A DNA stretch of 64,000 bases from contig NZ_WBVQ01000001.1 of the NCBI RefSeq assembly GCF_008933165.1, positions 558,001-622,000 of the forward strand, read 5' to 3'. Of this stretch, positions 41,204 through 50,959 are shown piece by piece (the stretch's first letter is position 1; the number at the start of each line of letters is the position of its first letter). The notes beneath the pieces were generated by a model. That model was not told where the DNA came from and did not search any database. It saw only the letters and a list, made by a program, of their open reading frames with translations. This DNA is from Phaeocystidibacter marisrubri (GTDB taxonomy: Bacteria > Bacteroidota > Bacteroidia > Flavobacteriales > Schleiferiaceae). Made by a program: the position numbers and the translations under genes.

Positions 41204-42394
41204 CTAGTTCCGTGTTTTTTCGATTCCCTCTAAGATAATTTTGCAAGAGCGATCAATCTCTTCATTTGATAGGGTAAGTGGAGGTGCAATTCGCAATGCC
41301 GTTTCATTGAATAGGAACCAATCTGTAATTACTCCCTTCTCCAAACAGTACTCGATTACTTTCTGAACGCGCTCAAAAGTGTCAAGTTGAATGGCTAGCA
41401 TATATCCCATACCACGAACTTCACGAATGAGGTCATGCACCAGCAGTTTTCGGAAGCGTTTTTCTCCCTCCAATGCATTTTTCCAGAGTTCGCCATCGCG
41501 AATGACTTTTAAGCTGGCTAGCGCGGCTGCACTCGAAACTGGGTGACCACCAAAGGTGGTGATATGTCCGAGTATTGGGTTTTCCTTTAAAGCATCCATG
41601 ATTTCCTTTCTGGATACAAATGCTCCAATAGGCATTCCGCCTCCCATTCCTTTAGCGAGGGTTACGATATCAGGTCGAACATTTTCTCTTTGGAAGGCGA
41701 ACAGTGATCCGGTTCTACCAAAACCAGCTTGAATTTCATCGAAGATTAAAAGTGCACCAACTTCATCACACTTCTCGCGAAGAGCAGCTAAATATCCTGG
41801 ATGGGGAGGAATGTAACCCGCTTCACCTTGAACGGTCTCTACAATTACAGCTGCTGTATTAGAATCAATGTGGTCGAATTCATTTACATCGTTAAATTCA
41901 AGGTGAACAATGCCAGGAAGGAGGGGGCGATATCCTCTCCGAAACTCCTCATCCCCTATAATGGATAAGGCTCCCTGTGTGCTCCCGTGGTAGGCTTTAT
42001 TGAAGGCGACAAGTTTGCGTTTCCCCGTAAAACGCTTTGCCAATTTCATGGCGCCTTCTATGGCTTCAGAACCACTGTTTACTAGGAATACATTATCGAG
42101 ATCGTATCCCAAAGCCTCGGTAAGAGCATGTGCCAATTCCGCTTGTGGACTTTGGATGAACTCGCCGTAAACCAGCAAGTGCATGTGTTTATTCACTTGC
42201 TTGATAATCGCGTCCACAACATCAGGATGGCGATGGCCAATATTACTAACAGAGATTCCTGAGATGAGGTCTATATAAGGTTTCCCATTTACATCCCAAA
42301 TGGTGCAGCCTTCGGCTTTTTCCATTTCGAGTGCCAATGGGAAATCTGTAGTCTGTGCCAGATTGGCAAAGAAAAGTTGTTTTGTACTCGCCAT
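41204..42394 (-). CDS. Class III aminotransferase (acetylornithine/ornithine-type)
   Basis: A 396-residue PLP-dependent aminotransferase. Seen: NSGSEAIEGAMKLAKRFTG (phosphate-binding), AFNKAYHGSTQG, LIFDEIQAGFGRTG (Asp binding the PLP nitrogen), and TLAKGMGGGMPIGAF with the Schiff-base Lys, then TTFGGHPVSSAAALA. The length fits acetylornithine, ornithine or 4-aminobutyrate aminotransferases. No arginine genes are adjacent, so the substrate is unsettled. A near-match -7 box (TACCTTCG, minus strand 42399-42406) lies just above the ATG. Confidence 0.88.
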   Translation of the reverse strand: MASTKQLFFANLAQTTDFPLALEMEKAEGCTIWDVNGKPYIDLISGISVSNIGHRHPDVVDAIIKQVNKHMHLLVYGEFIQSPQAELAHALTEALGYDLDNVFLVNSGSEAIEGAMKLAKRFTGKRKLVAFNKAYHGSTQGALSIIGDEEFRRGYRPLLPGIVHLEFNDVNEFDHIDSNTAAVIVETVQGEAGYIPPHPGYLAALREKCDEVGALLIFDEIQAGFGRTGSLFAFQRENVRPDIVTLAKGMGGGMPIGAFVSRKEIMDALKENPILGHITTFGGHPVSSAAALASLKVIRDGELWKNALEGEKRFRKLLVHDLIREVRGMGYMLAIQLDTFERVQKVIEYCLEKGVITDWFLFNETALRIAPPLTLSNEEIDRSCKIILEGIEKTRN

Positions 42395-42421
42395 GCGGCG
42401 AAGGTACGAAAGGGGCAGTGA

Positions 42422-42916
42422 TTATTCCGGGCGAGAGCCACGTCCTCTTTGAGGATAATCTCTTTCAGGGCGACCTCGATTGGAGATTCGACGGATCAAC
42501 TCTCTTTTGAATTTTTCCTGGGCCATATAGAGTAAGGCGACCTTTTTAGGAGATAATACACTGAGGTATTTCGTGTGGTATTCTTTCTTCAAATTGAGCT
42601 CACGTTGATCGAGTTCAAACATGGTTAGCATTTCCTCGGCTAACTCCTCTTCGTCTGCGTTGGTCAATTCTGGATTACGCATTCGTCGTTCCATAATGGC
42701 ATGGCGCTCCCGTCGGATCACTTCCATTTTAGCTTCGAACTCATTGTGCAAGGGCCAAAACTTTTGGGCTTCTTCGGTGGAGAAGTCTACCTGTTCGGTG
42801 ATGTATGCAATTCTCATTGCATCAATTCTCTCTCTACCGCGATCATCTGGTTCTTGGGCATGTCCGTAAAGAGGGAGTAAAAATGCGAGTAACGTGAGTT
42901 TTACTAGTGCTTTCAT
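42422..42916 (-). CDS. Spy/CpxP-like periplasmic protein
   Basis: A 164-residue exported, helix-rich protein: signal peptide (LVKLTLLAFLLPLYGHAQ), then long charged helices (RIAYITEQVDFSTEEAQKFW, FEAKMEVIRRERHAIMERR, FELDQRELNLKKEYHTKYLS), then LSPKKVALLYMAQEKFKREL and an Arg/Gly-rich tail. The helical hairpin plus the LTPEQ-like (LSPKKVALLYMAQ) segment recalls Spy/CpxP-type chaperone or stress sensors. Its ATG overlaps the stop of the anti-sigma-like gene, placing it in a three-gene ECF module. Confidence 0.75.
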   Translation of the reverse strand: MKALVKLTLLAFLLPLYGHAQEPDDRGRERIDAMRIAYITEQVDFSTEEAQKFWPLHNEFEAKMEVIRRERHAIMERRMRNPELTNADEEELAEEMLTMFELDQRELNLKKEYHTKYLSVLSPKKVALLYMAQEKFKRELIRRISNRGRPERDYPQRGRGSRPE

Positions 42917-43335
42917 CCGTTCAATAGATTATAAATTTCTTCGTCGCTGAATTCGTTGAGTAGTTGTTCTACGTTGAGTTGTTCGTCGTCTATATTTTCG
43001 ATTTCCTCGGTGTCAAAAAGAGTTTGATCCTCGCCAAAGGCTGAATAAAGCAAGTCCCCATCAAGGTCGATGTATCCCGCACGGTACACATCCATTAAAT
43101 CAACTTTCGCTATTTCGTTGAATGGATCTATTGCAGCTGGGGTAGAACCGGGGATGGCAAAGTACAAGAGTGCGGCAACACAAGCGGCCGAGGCAACGGG
43201 AATCCAAACGGGGATACGCTTGATCTTTGTGCGCCTTTCTACCGAAACATCCGAAATGGATTTCAAGCGCGTCGCATTCTTCTCAAGGAAGTCTTGAGGA
43301 ATGTGAATACCGTCCTTCTTTTTGTGATTACTCAT
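42913..43335 (-). CDS. Anti-sigma-factor-like membrane protein
   Basis: A 140-residue protein: a soluble N-terminal region of about 45 residues (HIPQDFLEKNATRLKSISD), one membrane helix (IPVWIPVASAACVAALLYFA), and a C-terminal acidic region with LNEFSDEEIYNLL, a tail seen in Bacteroidetes anti-sigma-like proteins. It lies directly downstream of the ECF sigma factor with a four-base overlap, so inhibition of that sigma factor is the likely role. There is no zinc-finger (ZAS) motif. It also overlaps the Spy-like gene. Confidence 0.75.
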   Translation of the reverse strand: MSNHKKKDGIHIPQDFLEKNATRLKSISDVSVERRTKIKRIPVWIPVASAACVAALLYFAIPGSTPAAIDPFNEIAKVDLMDVYRAGYIDLDGDLLYSAFGEDQTLFDTEEIENIDDEQLNVEQLLNEFSDEEIYNLLNG

Positions 43336-43907
43336 GATGCTTCTTTGATGCTTAAATCTTCAAATTGTTTAAAACGAATCACTTCAGACTCAATCTTTTT
43401 TACGGCATGATGGTAACTCGCCTTCAAAGCGCCTTCACTGGTTGACGTGATTTCCGCGATTTCTGAATAAGGGAGTTCATCGAAATAGCGCATTTGAAAA
43501 ACCAATCGCTGCTTGGCTGGAAGCGTGTCAAGCGCCCTGTAGAGTGCTACCATAGCTTCATCTCCATCAAAAAAAGAACTGGCCTCCAGCTGCTCCGTTA
43601 CCAAAGGGTCAGAAGTGGTCATCCATTTCTTCTTTTTTCTCAAATACATCAGGGCTTCATTGGATGCAATCCGGTAAGTCCAAGTACTCCATTTACTCTT
43701 GCCTTCAAATTTCTCCAAGTTCTGCCAGATCTTGATAAAGGTGTCTTGCAGTAAATCGAGGGCTTCATCGTGATCACCAACAATCCTCAAGATAACACGC
43801 AGTAATTGTTCTTGTTGAGTTTCAACAAGAGCATTGAAGGCGCCTTTAAAGTTGTGCGCTTCGTAGAGTTGAGTGATGTTTGCTTCGGTCACGTTGCTTT
43901 GATGCAA
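43332..43907 (-). CDS. ECF-type RNA polymerase sigma factor
   Basis: A 191-residue sigma-70-family regulator. Seen: region 2 with LLQDTFIKIWQNLEKFEGKS and WTYRIASNEALMYLRKKKK, and region 4 with LPAKQRLVFQMRYFDELPYS and IAEITSTSEGALKASYHHAV, a complete helix-turn-helix. It is the first gene of a sigma/anti-sigma/Spy-like set with ATGA overlaps on both sides, and it probably controls an envelope-stress response. The trigger and target promoters cannot be read here. Confidence 0.9.
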   Translation of the reverse strand: MHQSNVTEANITQLYEAHNFKGAFNALVETQQEQLLRVILRIVGDHDEALDLLQDTFIKIWQNLEKFEGKSKWSTWTYRIASNEALMYLRKKKKWMTTSDPLVTEQLEASSFFDGDEAMVALYRALDTLPAKQRLVFQMRYFDELPYSEIAEITSTSEGALKASYHHAVKKIESEVIRFKQFEDLSIKEAS

Positions 43908-43933
43908 GCTAGAGTGTTTCGTTTAAAGGTAGG

Positions 43934-43967
43934 TACAAAAAAAGTCCCGCCGGGTAGGCAGGACTTT
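43934..43967 (-). terminator. Intrinsic terminator after the transketolase subunit gene
   Basis: On the minus strand, AAAGTCCTGCC (43967-43957) pairs with GGCGGGACTTT (43951-43941), with a 5-base loop and one G-U pair, followed by a T-run. It lies between the transketolase C-terminal subunit stop (43990) and the sigma-factor start (43907). Confidence 0.8.
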
Positions 43968-43989
43968 CGTATTCATTTCGAAGATGTTC

Positions 43990-44940
43990 TTACTTGCGCT
44001 TCATTACCTTTTCAGCAGCAGCCACAATGTTTTCTTCGCTGAGACCATACTTGATCATAAGTTGATCTGGAGTTCCAGATTCTCCGAAGCTGTCGTTTAC
44101 AGCCACGAATTCTTGTGGAGTAGGAGTAGAAGTAGCGAGAAGTTGAGCAACGCTATCGCCCAATCCACCGTTCATTTGGTGCTCTTCTGCCGTAACTACA
44201 CATCCCGTTTTGCGAACCGAAGCTAAGATGGCTGCATCGTCGAGGGGCTTAATTGTATGAATGTTGATGACTTCCGCATCAATACCTTTTGCCTCTAATG
44301 CATCTGCTGCTTGAAGAGCTTTCCATACCAAGTGACCATTGGCAATGATGGTAACATCTTTTCCTTCCTTGAGCATTTGTGCCTTGCCAATTTCAAACTT
44401 CTCGTTAGGATCGGTGAAGTTGGCTACCTTCGGGCGACCAAAACGGAGATAAACCGGACCATTGTGTTCAGCAATAGCAATGGTAGCTGCCTTGGTTTGA
44501 TTGTAGTCACATGGAGAAATGACGGTCATGCCAGGAAGCATTTTCATCAATCCGATGTCTTCCAAAATTTGGTGAGTTGCTCCGTCTTCTCCAAGAGTAA
44601 GACCCGCGTGTGAAGCACAAATCTTCACGTTCTTGCCAGAGTAGGCAATGGACTGACGAATTTGATCGTAAACGCGACCTGTAGAGAAGTTGGCAAAAGT
44701 ACCTGTGAAAGGAATCTTACCACCGATGGTCATACCTGCGGCAATGCCCATCATGTTTGCTTCCGCAATACCGGTTTGGAAGAAGCGATCTGGAAAATCG
44801 TTTTTAAAGGCATCCATTTTAAGGGAGCCGGTGAGGTCTGCACAAAGTGCTACAACATCAGGGTTGTTTTTGCCAAGTTCGTGAAGGCCTGCTCCAAATC
44901 CGGAACGAGTGTCCTTGCTTCCGCTGTCCGTATATTTCAT
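43990..44940 (-). CDS. Transketolase, C-terminal subunit
   Basis: A 316-residue protein carrying the pyrimidine-binding and C-terminal domains of transketolase. Seen: [20 protein letters not shown] with the conserved Glu that activates [40 protein letters not shown] and the C-terminal domain [16 protein letters not shown]. It must pair with the N-terminal subunit at 46327-47172. The two are separated by a VWA gene, one base from its stop, which is odd because such halves usually sit side by side. Confidence 0.92.
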   Translation of the reverse strand: MKYTDSGSKDTRSGFGAGLHELGKNNPDVVALCADLTGSLKMDAFKNDFPDRFFQTGIAEANMMGIAAGMTIGGKIPFTGTFANFSTGRVYDQIRQSIAYSGKNVKICASHAGLTLGEDGATHQILEDIGLMKMLPGMTVISPCDYNQTKAATIAIAEHNGPVYLRFGRPKVANFTDPNEKFEIGKAQMLKEGKDVTIIANGHLVWKALQAADALEAKGIDAEVINIHTIKPLDDAAILASVRKTGCVVTAEEHQMNGGLGDSVAQLLATSTPTPQEFVAVNDSFGESGTPDQLMIKYGLSEENIVAAAEKVMKRK

Positions 44941-44941
44941 C

Positions 44942-46327
44942 TCACTGAATTTTGACTATGGTTGAATTGCCCGTGGATACGGTAAATGATTCTGTCTTAC
45001 TGTACGAAGTGTTTTGCGCTGATTGCACACGGAAGATCACCTTGTAATTTCCCGGTTGCAACGCAAAGGATTGTCGGCTACTGGTTGGATCTAAATCCAC
45101 TACCCATTCAAGTTCATCGCCTCTCATTACGAAGATGGCTCCCGGTCCAGGGGCAATGGTTTGAAACGTAACAGTACCCGGCGTTGGAATGGCTACGCGA
45201 GTAGAAGTGCTTTGATCTATTCGCACGCCATTTTGATAAATTCTAGGCAGCGTTAAAATCTCTAGGTCATATATGCCCGTGAGGTATTTCTGCTCTGTGT
45301 TGAACCGTTGTGTGTTAACGGTGGCCATTGTGTTGTGTTTTCGCACAATGGTAATTGGCATGTCGTTGTTGCGCGGAGAGCCCATTCTCAACTCTAGCGA
45401 ACCTTGTCCCGCTTTTGCACCCACATGATTGTGTCTTCCGGCTACAATTCGAATGGAATCCGTTCTAACGGGTGGAATGGTGTGAACCACCATGTCGTAG
45501 GTTACTAACGGATCTAGGTAGATTGTATCTGGATAGCCTCTAAAATTCATCGTGTGAACAAAGGACTCTTCCAATTTTCCAGAGGTGTGATTGTAGAGCG
45601 TGATTGGAACATCTGTCTCCGATGCCGATCCGTTGTCATCTATCAAATTGATTTGCGCGGTGGTGTTGTTGAGCGCCTGACTAATCACTACCCCAAGAAC
45701 TTCTCGGAAGGTGTTTTCATCGGCTGCATCATAATAATTCCCCACGCATTCAAACGTTTCGCGGAACTCCATATCCAATCCAATTCCAATTACAAAAGGC
45801 TTCAAAATGATGCCTCTGCTTTGGAGCATTCTAGAAACTGCACAAGGATCACCATCACACTCTTCAATACCGTCGGTAATCAAGATGATAATGTCTCTAC
45901 AATTGTCGCATGGAGGAAAATCCGAAGCGGCGCGCTCCAGCGACCGTGCAATGGGCGTAGTGCCCTTTGGGATGATGCTTCGAAGCGTTCGCTTAATTCG
46001 ATTGAAATTGTTATCGGCAAACGGCACCTCCAGATGTGTATCGTTACAATCTTGAGGCGGAGAAGGCTTCGTATGACCATACACGCGAAGCCCTAACTGG
46101 AAATTTTCAATGCGGAGTGAATTCAGACTATCCAACATTTGTGTCATCAAACGTTGAGCAACCGTAATCTTTTTATCCGATTCCCATCGTCCATGCATGG
46201 ATCCAGAGCCATCGAAAATAAAGAGAATACGCGTAGTTGGGGGATTGTCATTTTGAGCATGCACCCCAAAGCCCATCCCCAAAAAGAGGAGGGTTAAGAA
46301 GATATGTCTGAATTGAGCTCTATGCAT
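44942..46327 (-). CDS. Secreted VWA-domain protein lying between the transketolase subunit genes
   Basis: A 461-residue exported protein. Seen: signal peptide ([17 protein letters not shown]), a VWA domain with an intact MIDAS motif [11 protein letters not shown] at residues about 34-44, [11 protein letters not shown] and [14 protein letters not shown], and a C-terminal beta-sandwich region (from about 230) with [16 protein letters not shown]. It has no enzyme motif. Its ATG overlaps the stop of the transketolase N-terminal subunit gene (TAATG at 46325-46329) and its stop is one base from the C-terminal subunit's ATG, so the three are translated from one message. Confidence 0.85.
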   Translation of the reverse strand: MHRAQFRHIFLTLLFLGMGFGVHAQNDNPPTTRILFIFDGSGSMHGRWESDKKITVAQRLMTQMLDSLNSLRIENFQLGLRVYGHTKPSPPQDCNDTHLEVPFADNNFNRIKRTLRSIIPKGTTPIARSLERAASDFPPCDNCRDIIILITDGIEECDGDPCAVSRMLQSRGIILKPFVIGIGLDMEFRETFECVGNYYDAADENTFREVLGVVISQALNNTTAQINLIDDNGSASETDVPITLYNHTSGKLEESFVHTMNFRGYPDTIYLDPLVTYDMVVHTIPPVRTDSIRIVAGRHNHVGAKAGQGSLELRMGSPRNNDMPITIVRKHNTMATVNTQRFNTEQKYLTGIYDLEILTLPRIYQNGVRIDQSTSTRVAIPTPGTVTFQTIAPGPGAIFVMRGDELEWVVDLDPTSSRQSFALQPGNYKVIFRVQSAQNTSYSKTESFTVSTGNSTIVKIQ

Positions 46328-47172
46328 TAATAGTCAGCCAGTGTAGATGGAAGCTGGGCAAGTGCCGCTTCGAGTTGCTCGTCGTTTGGAGCAATTCCGT
46401 GCCATTTGTGTGTACCTTCCATAAAGTCGATACCGGCACCCATCTCTGTTTTCATAACGATACAAACTGGTTTTCCTTTTCCAGTTCTCGATTTTGCTTC
46501 ATTTAGACCTGCGATTACTGCATCGAGATCGTTTCCTTTCTCAATAGTCATCACATCCCAACCAAAGGCTGCAAACTTGCTACCGATGTCGCCCATAGGA
46601 AGAACGTCATCTGTAGAACCGTCAATTTGCTGACCATTGGCATCGATGGTACAGATCAAGTTGTCAATTTTCTTACCAGCTGCATAAAGCGCTGCTTCCC
46701 AAATCTGACCTTCTTGAAGCTCACCGTCGCCATGTAGACTGTATACTAGGTGAGAGTCGTTGTTCAATTTTTTTGCTTCCGCTGCACCAATGGCAACCGA
46801 CATACCTTGTCCAAGGGAACCACTAGCGATGCGGATTCCTTCAAGACCTTCGTGAGTAGTAGGGTGACCTTGGAGACGAGAGTTGATTTTCCGGAAAGTA
46901 TTCAATTCGTCAACTGCAAAGAAGCCGTTGCGTGCAAGAACACTATAGTAAACTGGGGAAATGTGACCATTGGATAGGAAGAACAAATCCTCATTGATGC
47001 CGTCCATAGTGAAGTTGGCAGCGTCGTATTCCATCATTTCGCCGTAAAGGGCTACAAAGAATTCTGTACAGCCCAAAGATCCACCTGGGTGACCGCTATT
47101 CACGGCGTGTACCATTCGTACAATATCTCTGCGAACTTGTGTACAAAGTTCTTTTAATTCAGTGTTGGCCAT
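46327..47172 (-). CDS. Transketolase, N-terminal (TPP-binding) subunit
   Basis: A 281-residue protein with the pyrophosphate-binding domain. Seen: NSGHPGGSLGCTEFFVALY, LSNGHISPVYYSVLA and the TPP motif GDGELQEGQIWEAALYAAG followed by TIDANGQQ. It forms the enzyme of the pentose phosphate pathway together with the C-terminal subunit two genes away. The ATG at 47172 gives the family N-terminus MANTELKEL. A -7 box lies 32 bases upstream. Confidence 0.92.
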   Translation of the reverse strand: MANTELKELCTQVRRDIVRMVHAVNSGHPGGSLGCTEFFVALYGEMMEYDAANFTMDGINEDLFFLSNGHISPVYYSVLARNGFFAVDELNTFRKINSRLQGHPTTHEGLEGIRIASGSLGQGMSVAIGAAEAKKLNNDSHLVYSLHGDGELQEGQIWEAALYAAGKKIDNLICTIDANGQQIDGSTDDVLPMGDIGSKFAAFGWDVMTIEKGNDLDAVIAGLNEAKSRTGKGKPVCIVMKTEMGAGIDFMEGTHKWHGIAPNDEQLEAALAQLPSTLADY

Positions 47173-47204
47173 CTGAGTATCAGTTGTAGATTGAATATCG
47201 CGGG

Positions 47205-47212
47205 CAAAGGTA
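47205..47212 (-). promoter_or_regulatory. Bacteroidetes -7 promoter element for the transketolase operon
   Basis: TACCTTTG on the minus strand, an exact TAnnTTTG match, 32 bases above the transketolase ATG at 47172. It lies between the DinB-like gene and the transketolase gene, so it should drive the N-terminal subunit, VWA and C-terminal subunit genes. Confidence 0.6.
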
Positions 47213-47244
47213 CACATTACCGACCTATATAGAGGAGCAAATTT

Positions 47245-47802
47245 TTAGTGCTTTCCACCATTTTTCAACGCTATGCGAATATGAGCTAGATGATGATCTC
47301 CATGCCATGCGTATAAGCCGCATTGCTCGTAAACACTAACGTTGACTTTGTTTTGAGGATGATAAAACGTTCGACTTAACTCATCTTCTGATAGGGTTCT
47401 TAACAAGTAAGTCCATCGCGTATGTATCCCCTCTATCCATTTTAAACTGATGTTGATAGGTAAGTCAGAAGCGTCGGGTAGAGACGACCATTTTACCTCA
47501 TTGTACGTTTTGATTTCTGGCTGGTCTTCAGTCAGTGCCCACTTTATTCTTGTAAGCCCATGCATGTGGCTGTCAGCGAGGTGATGAACCAATTGTCGTA
47601 CGTTCCAACTTCCGTCGCGATAAGTTGCATCCAACTTTGAAGGCTCAACGTTGTACAGTGTTTGTCCCAATTCAAAGGGGAGACGTTCAATGCGTTGAAT
47701 CCAGTGGTCGAGGAGGTCGGTTGAAAAATCATTGGGCATGCTGAAGGTGCCAATTGGATATTTCAAGTCCATCTGGTTTGGATCTAATTTCGTCTTTGTC
47801 AT
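47245..47802 (-). CDS. DinB/YfiT-like putative metal-dependent hydrolase (bacillithiol transferase type)
   Basis: A 185-residue four-helix bundle protein. Seen: WNVRQLVHHLADSHMH and LYAWHGDHHLAHIRIAL, which supply the three metal-binding His of the DinB/YfiT family. YfiT/BstA members are thiol-dependent transferases in Firmicutes; in Bacteroidetes the role is unknown. The family usually starts at MDLKYPIGTF, so an internal ATG at 47772 (11th codon) is the likelier start. It is divergent from ychF. Confidence 0.8.
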   Translation of the reverse strand: MTKTKLDPNQMDLKYPIGTFSMPNDFSTDLLDHWIQRIERLPFELGQTLYNVEPSKLDATYRDGSWNVRQLVHHLADSHMHGLTRIKWALTEDQPEIKTYNEVKWSSLPDASDLPINISLKWIEGIHTRWTYLLRTLSEDELSRTFYHPQNKVNVSVYEQCGLYAWHGDHHLAHIRIALKNGGKH

Positions 47803-47835
47803 GGGTTTTACAGCTGTGGAGTCAATCTCATTTCC

Positions 47836-47843
47836 TACTTTTG
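47836..47843 (+). promoter_or_regulatory. Bacteroidetes -7 promoter element for ychF
   Basis: TACTTTTG, an exact TAnnTTTG match, 19 bases before the ychF ATG in the gap shared with the divergent DinB-like gene. Confidence 0.55.
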
Positions 47844-47862
47844 CCGCCTCAAATCACGCAGT

Positions 47863-48954
47863 ATGAAATGTGGCATCGTAGGCTTACCGAATGTAGGTAA
47901 ATCAACTCTATTCAACTGTTTGAGCAATGCAAAGGCTCAAGCGGCAAATTATCCTTTCTGTACAATCGAACCCAATATGGGAACGGTGAACGTACCTGAT
48001 CCGAGGATTTACAAGCTCGAGGAGTTGGTGAATCCAGAGCGTGTGATGCCTGCAACGGTTGAGATTGTTGACATTGCCGGATTGGTGAAAGGTGCGAGTA
48101 AAGGCGAAGGATTGGGAAACAAGTTCCTCGGTAATATTCGCGAGTGTAATGCAATCATTCACGTATTGCGTTGTTTCGAAAACGGGAACATCACACATGT
48201 TGATGGAAGTATCAACCCTGTTCGCGACAAAGAGACGATCGACACGGAACTTCAGCTTAAGGATCTTGAAACGTTGGAAAAGCGTTTGGAGAAAGCAAAG
48301 AAGAACGCCAAAGGATCCAACAAGGAGGCATTTCGCGAGGTGGATATGATTCAACGTCTTACCGCTTTTGTGGAAGAGGGAAAGTCGGTGCGTGGATTTG
48401 AGCGAAACGATGAAGAAGCCGAGTGGTTGGAAGATTATCAACTACTTACAGATAAGCCGGTTCTTTACTTGTGTAACGTTGAAGAGTCGAATGCCGCTAC
48501 TGGAAACGATCATGTAGAAGCCGTTCGCAAGGCGGTGGCAGACGAGAATGCTGAGGTGATTTTTATCGCAGCTGCAACCGAAGCCGATATTGCTGAATTG
48601 GAATCTTACGAGGAACGCGAGATGTTCTTGGAAGAGGCGGGATTGTCCGAGCCAGGTGTGAATCGCGTTATTCGCGCTGCATACAGCTTGTTGAAATTGC
48701 AAACCTACTTCACCGCCGGAGTGAAAGAAGTAAGGGCATGGACAATTCCTCAAGGATGTACCGCACCACAAGCTGCTGGAGTAATTCACAGCGATTTTGA
48801 AAAGGGTTTCATCCGTGCAGAAGTAATCTCTTACAGCGATTACGAGAAGTATAAGACTGAAGCTGCTGCCCGTGAGGCTGGTCGATTACGTGTAGAAGGG
48901 AAGGAGTACATCGTTCAAGACGGCGATGTGATGCACTTCCGTTTTAACGTGTAA
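47863..48954 (+). CDS. ychF: Redox-regulated ATPase YchF (OLA1 family)
   Basis: A 363-residue Obg-family P-loop NTPase that prefers ATP and associates with ribosomes. Seen: GLPNVGKSTLFNCLS at residues 6-20 (G1), DIAGLVKGASKGEGLGNKFL (G3), YLCNVEESN at the altered G4 position, and a C-terminal TGS domain (RAWTIPQGCTAPQAAGVIHSDFEKGF). The usual GTPase NKxD motif is replaced by NVEE, as expected for YchF. Length is normal. Own -7 box; the downstream gap before parE contains a hairpin. Confidence 0.93.
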   Translation: MKCGIVGLPNVGKSTLFNCLSNAKAQAANYPFCTIEPNMGTVNVPDPRIYKLEELVNPERVMPATVEIVDIAGLVKGASKGEGLGNKFLGNIRECNAIIHVLRCFENGNITHVDGSINPVRDKETIDTELQLKDLETLEKRLEKAKKNAKGSNKEAFREVDMIQRLTAFVEEGKSVRGFERNDEEAEWLEDYQLLTDKPVLYLCNVEESNAATGNDHVEAVRKAVADENAEVIFIAAATEADIAELESYEEREMFLEEAGLSEPGVNRVIRAAYSLLKLQTYFTAGVKEVRAWTIPQGCTAPQAAGVIHSDFEKGFIRAEVISYSDYEKYKTEAAAREAGRLRVEGKEYIVQDGDVMHFRFNV

Positions 48955-48979
48955 AACCACGTCTAATCATCTGAATACG

Positions 48980-49007
48980 AGTATTCCACAATTTGTGGAG
49001 AAATACT
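48980..49007. other. Imperfect hairpin between ychF and parE
   Basis: AGTAT (48980-48984) pairs with ATACT (49003-49007), and TCCAC (48985-48989) with GTGGA (48995-48999); a few bases are unpaired. It lies 26 bases after the ychF stop. No T-run follows on either strand, so it is not a confident terminator and may instead be a leader structure of parE or a protein-binding site. Confidence 0.4.
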
Positions 49008-49106
49008 GTTAAAAAGTTGCTTTCCGACACCTCGGGGTAGGTCGGCTAAATGCTTATTTTTAGCCATTATTGGAGAAATTACACTCTTTTAAGCTACCTC
49101 TATCCT

Positions 49107-50957
49107 ATGTCAGGAACACAGTATACAGAAGATAATATTCGGAGTCTAGATTGGAAGGAACACATCCGCCTTCGTCCTGGTATGTATATCGGGAAACTCG
49201 GCGATGGTACTTCACCAGATGATGGTATCTACATTCTTCTGAAAGAGGTGATTGACAACTCGATTGATGAGTTCGTCATGGGCGCTGGTAAAACCATTGA
49301 AGTTTCTATTCGCGACGGAGTGGTGACCGTACGAGATTACGGTAGAGGTATTCCGTTGGGAAAAGTGGTGGACGTGGTTTCAAAGATGAACACTGGTGCC
49401 AAGTACGATTCCAAAGCGTTTAAGAAGTCGGTGGGTTTGAACGGTGTGGGTACCAAAGCGGTTAACGCATTGTCGAGTACTTTCCGCGTTCAAGCAGTTC
49501 GAGATGGAGAAACGAAATACGCCGACTTTGAAAAGGGGAACCTCGTTGAGGAGTCGAGCGTAGAACCCACCTCGCAGAGAAAGGGGACAAAAGTTCAGTT
49601 TACTCCAGATCCATCTATCTTCTTAAATTACCGCTATCGCGATGAGTACGTTTCCAAAATGCTTTGGAATTACGTTTATCTCAATCCGGGTCTGACGATT
49701 TATTTCAACGGTGAGAAGTACTACTCTGAAAATGGTCTGAAAGATCTATTGGCAGATAACCTCACAGGAGAGATCATGCACGATATCATTCACCTTAAAG
49801 GTGAGGATATCGAAATTGCATTGACCCACGCAGAGCGCTCTCAAAGTGAACAGTATTACTCGTTTGTAAACGGTCAGCATACCACGCAAGGAGGTACGCA
49901 CCAATCTGCTTTGCGAGAGGCCTTGGTGAAAACGATTCGCGATTTTTACGGCAAGAACTACGACGCTTCAGACATTCGTCAGAGTGTGATTGTAGCCATC
50001 AGTGTAAAAGTGATTGAACCCGTGTTCGAGAGTCAGACTAAGACCAAGCTCGGTTCAAACGATATCGGTCCAGATGGACCATCACTTCGAACGTTTGTAA
50101 ACGATTTCCTCAAGAATAGTCTCGATAACTTCCTTCACCGAAATTCGGATGTAGCCGATACCATCCAGAAGAAGATCATCCGCGCAGAGCGCGAGAGAAA
50201 AGAGTTGAGTGGTATTCAGAAATTGGCTCGCGAACGCGCTAAGAAAGCCAGTTTACACAACCGCAAACTTCGCGATTGTAAGATTCACTACGTGGATAAC
50301 AAGGACGAACGTCACGGTGAAACCACCCTCTTTATTACCGAGGGTGATTCAGCATCGGGATCGATTACGAAAAGTCGGGATGTGAAAACTCAGGCCGTAT
50401 TCAGTTTAAAAGGGAAACCGCTGAACTGTTACAGCTTGACCAAGAAGGTGGTGTACGAAAACGAAGAGTTTAACCTCCTCCAAGCGGCCTTGAACATTGA
50501 AGATGGCTTGGAAAACTTGCGTTATAACAACGTGGTGATTGCAACCGATGCCGACGTGGATGGTATGCATATCCGCCTTTTATTGATTACCTTCTTCTTG
50601 CAGTTCTTCCCAGAACTCGTTCAAGAAAGACATTTATATATTTTGCAAACCCCGCTCTTCCGAGTGCGCAATAAAAAGGAGACGATTTATTGTTACAGCG
50701 AGGAAGAGAGGAGAGCAGCAATGCTCAAATTAGGTAGTAAACCGGAAATTACTCGATTTAAGGGTTTGGGTGAAATCTCCCCAGATGAGTTTAAGTACTT
50801 CATTGGGGATGAGATTCGCTTGGAACCTGTGCTTTTGGGACCTGGGCAGAAAATCGAAGACATTTTGGAATTCTACATGGGTAAGAACACACCTGAACGT
50901 CAGGAGTTCATTATCAGTAATTTGCGTGTTGAAAAGGATCCTGTAGAAAACCAGTAG
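49107..50957 (+). CDS. parE: Topoisomerase IV, ATPase subunit (ParE-like)
   Basis: A 616-residue GHKL-ATPase and TOPRIM subunit of a type IIA topoisomerase, which decatenates chromosomes. Seen: [15 protein letters not shown] and [12 protein letters not shown] (ATP site), [30 protein letters not shown] and [12 protein letters not shown]. It pairs with the ParC-like subunit two genes downstream. The ATG at 49107 gives the family N-terminus; an upstream in-frame ATG (49050) lacks similarity. Assignment as topoisomerase IV and not gyrase rests on the adjacent ParC-like subunit and the length. Confidence 0.9.
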   Translation: MSGTQYTEDNIRSLDWKEHIRLRPGMYIGKLGDGTSPDDGIYILLKEVIDNSIDEFVMGAGKTIEVSIRDGVVTVRDYGRGIPLGKVVDVVSKMNTGAKYDSKAFKKSVGLNGVGTKAVNALSSTFRVQAVRDGETKYADFEKGNLVEESSVEPTSQRKGTKVQFTPDPSIFLNYRYRDEYVSKMLWNYVYLNPGLTIYFNGEKYYSENGLKDLLADNLTGEIMHDIIHLKGEDIEIALTHAERSQSEQYYSFVNGQHTTQGGTHQSALREALVKTIRDFYGKNYDASDIRQSVIVAISVKVIEPVFESQTKTKLGSNDIGPDGPSLRTFVNDFLKNSLDNFLHRNSDVADTIQKKIIRAERERKELSGIQKLARERAKKASLHNRKLRDCKIHYVDNKDERHGETTLFITEGDSASGSITKSRDVKTQAVFSLKGKPLNCYSLTKKVVYENEEFNLLQAALNIEDGLENLRYNNVVIATDADVDGMHIRLLLITFFLQFFPELVQERHLYILQTPLFRVRNKKETIYCYSEEERRAAMLKLGSKPEITRFKGLGEISPDEFKYFIGDEIRLEPVLLGPGQKIEDILEFYMGKNTPERQEFIISNLRVEKDPVENQ

Positions 50958-50959
50958 AC

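Noticed and set aside
48980-49007. Intrinsic terminator for ychF.
   Set aside because: The hairpin is imperfect and no T-run follows on either strand, so termination cannot be claimed.
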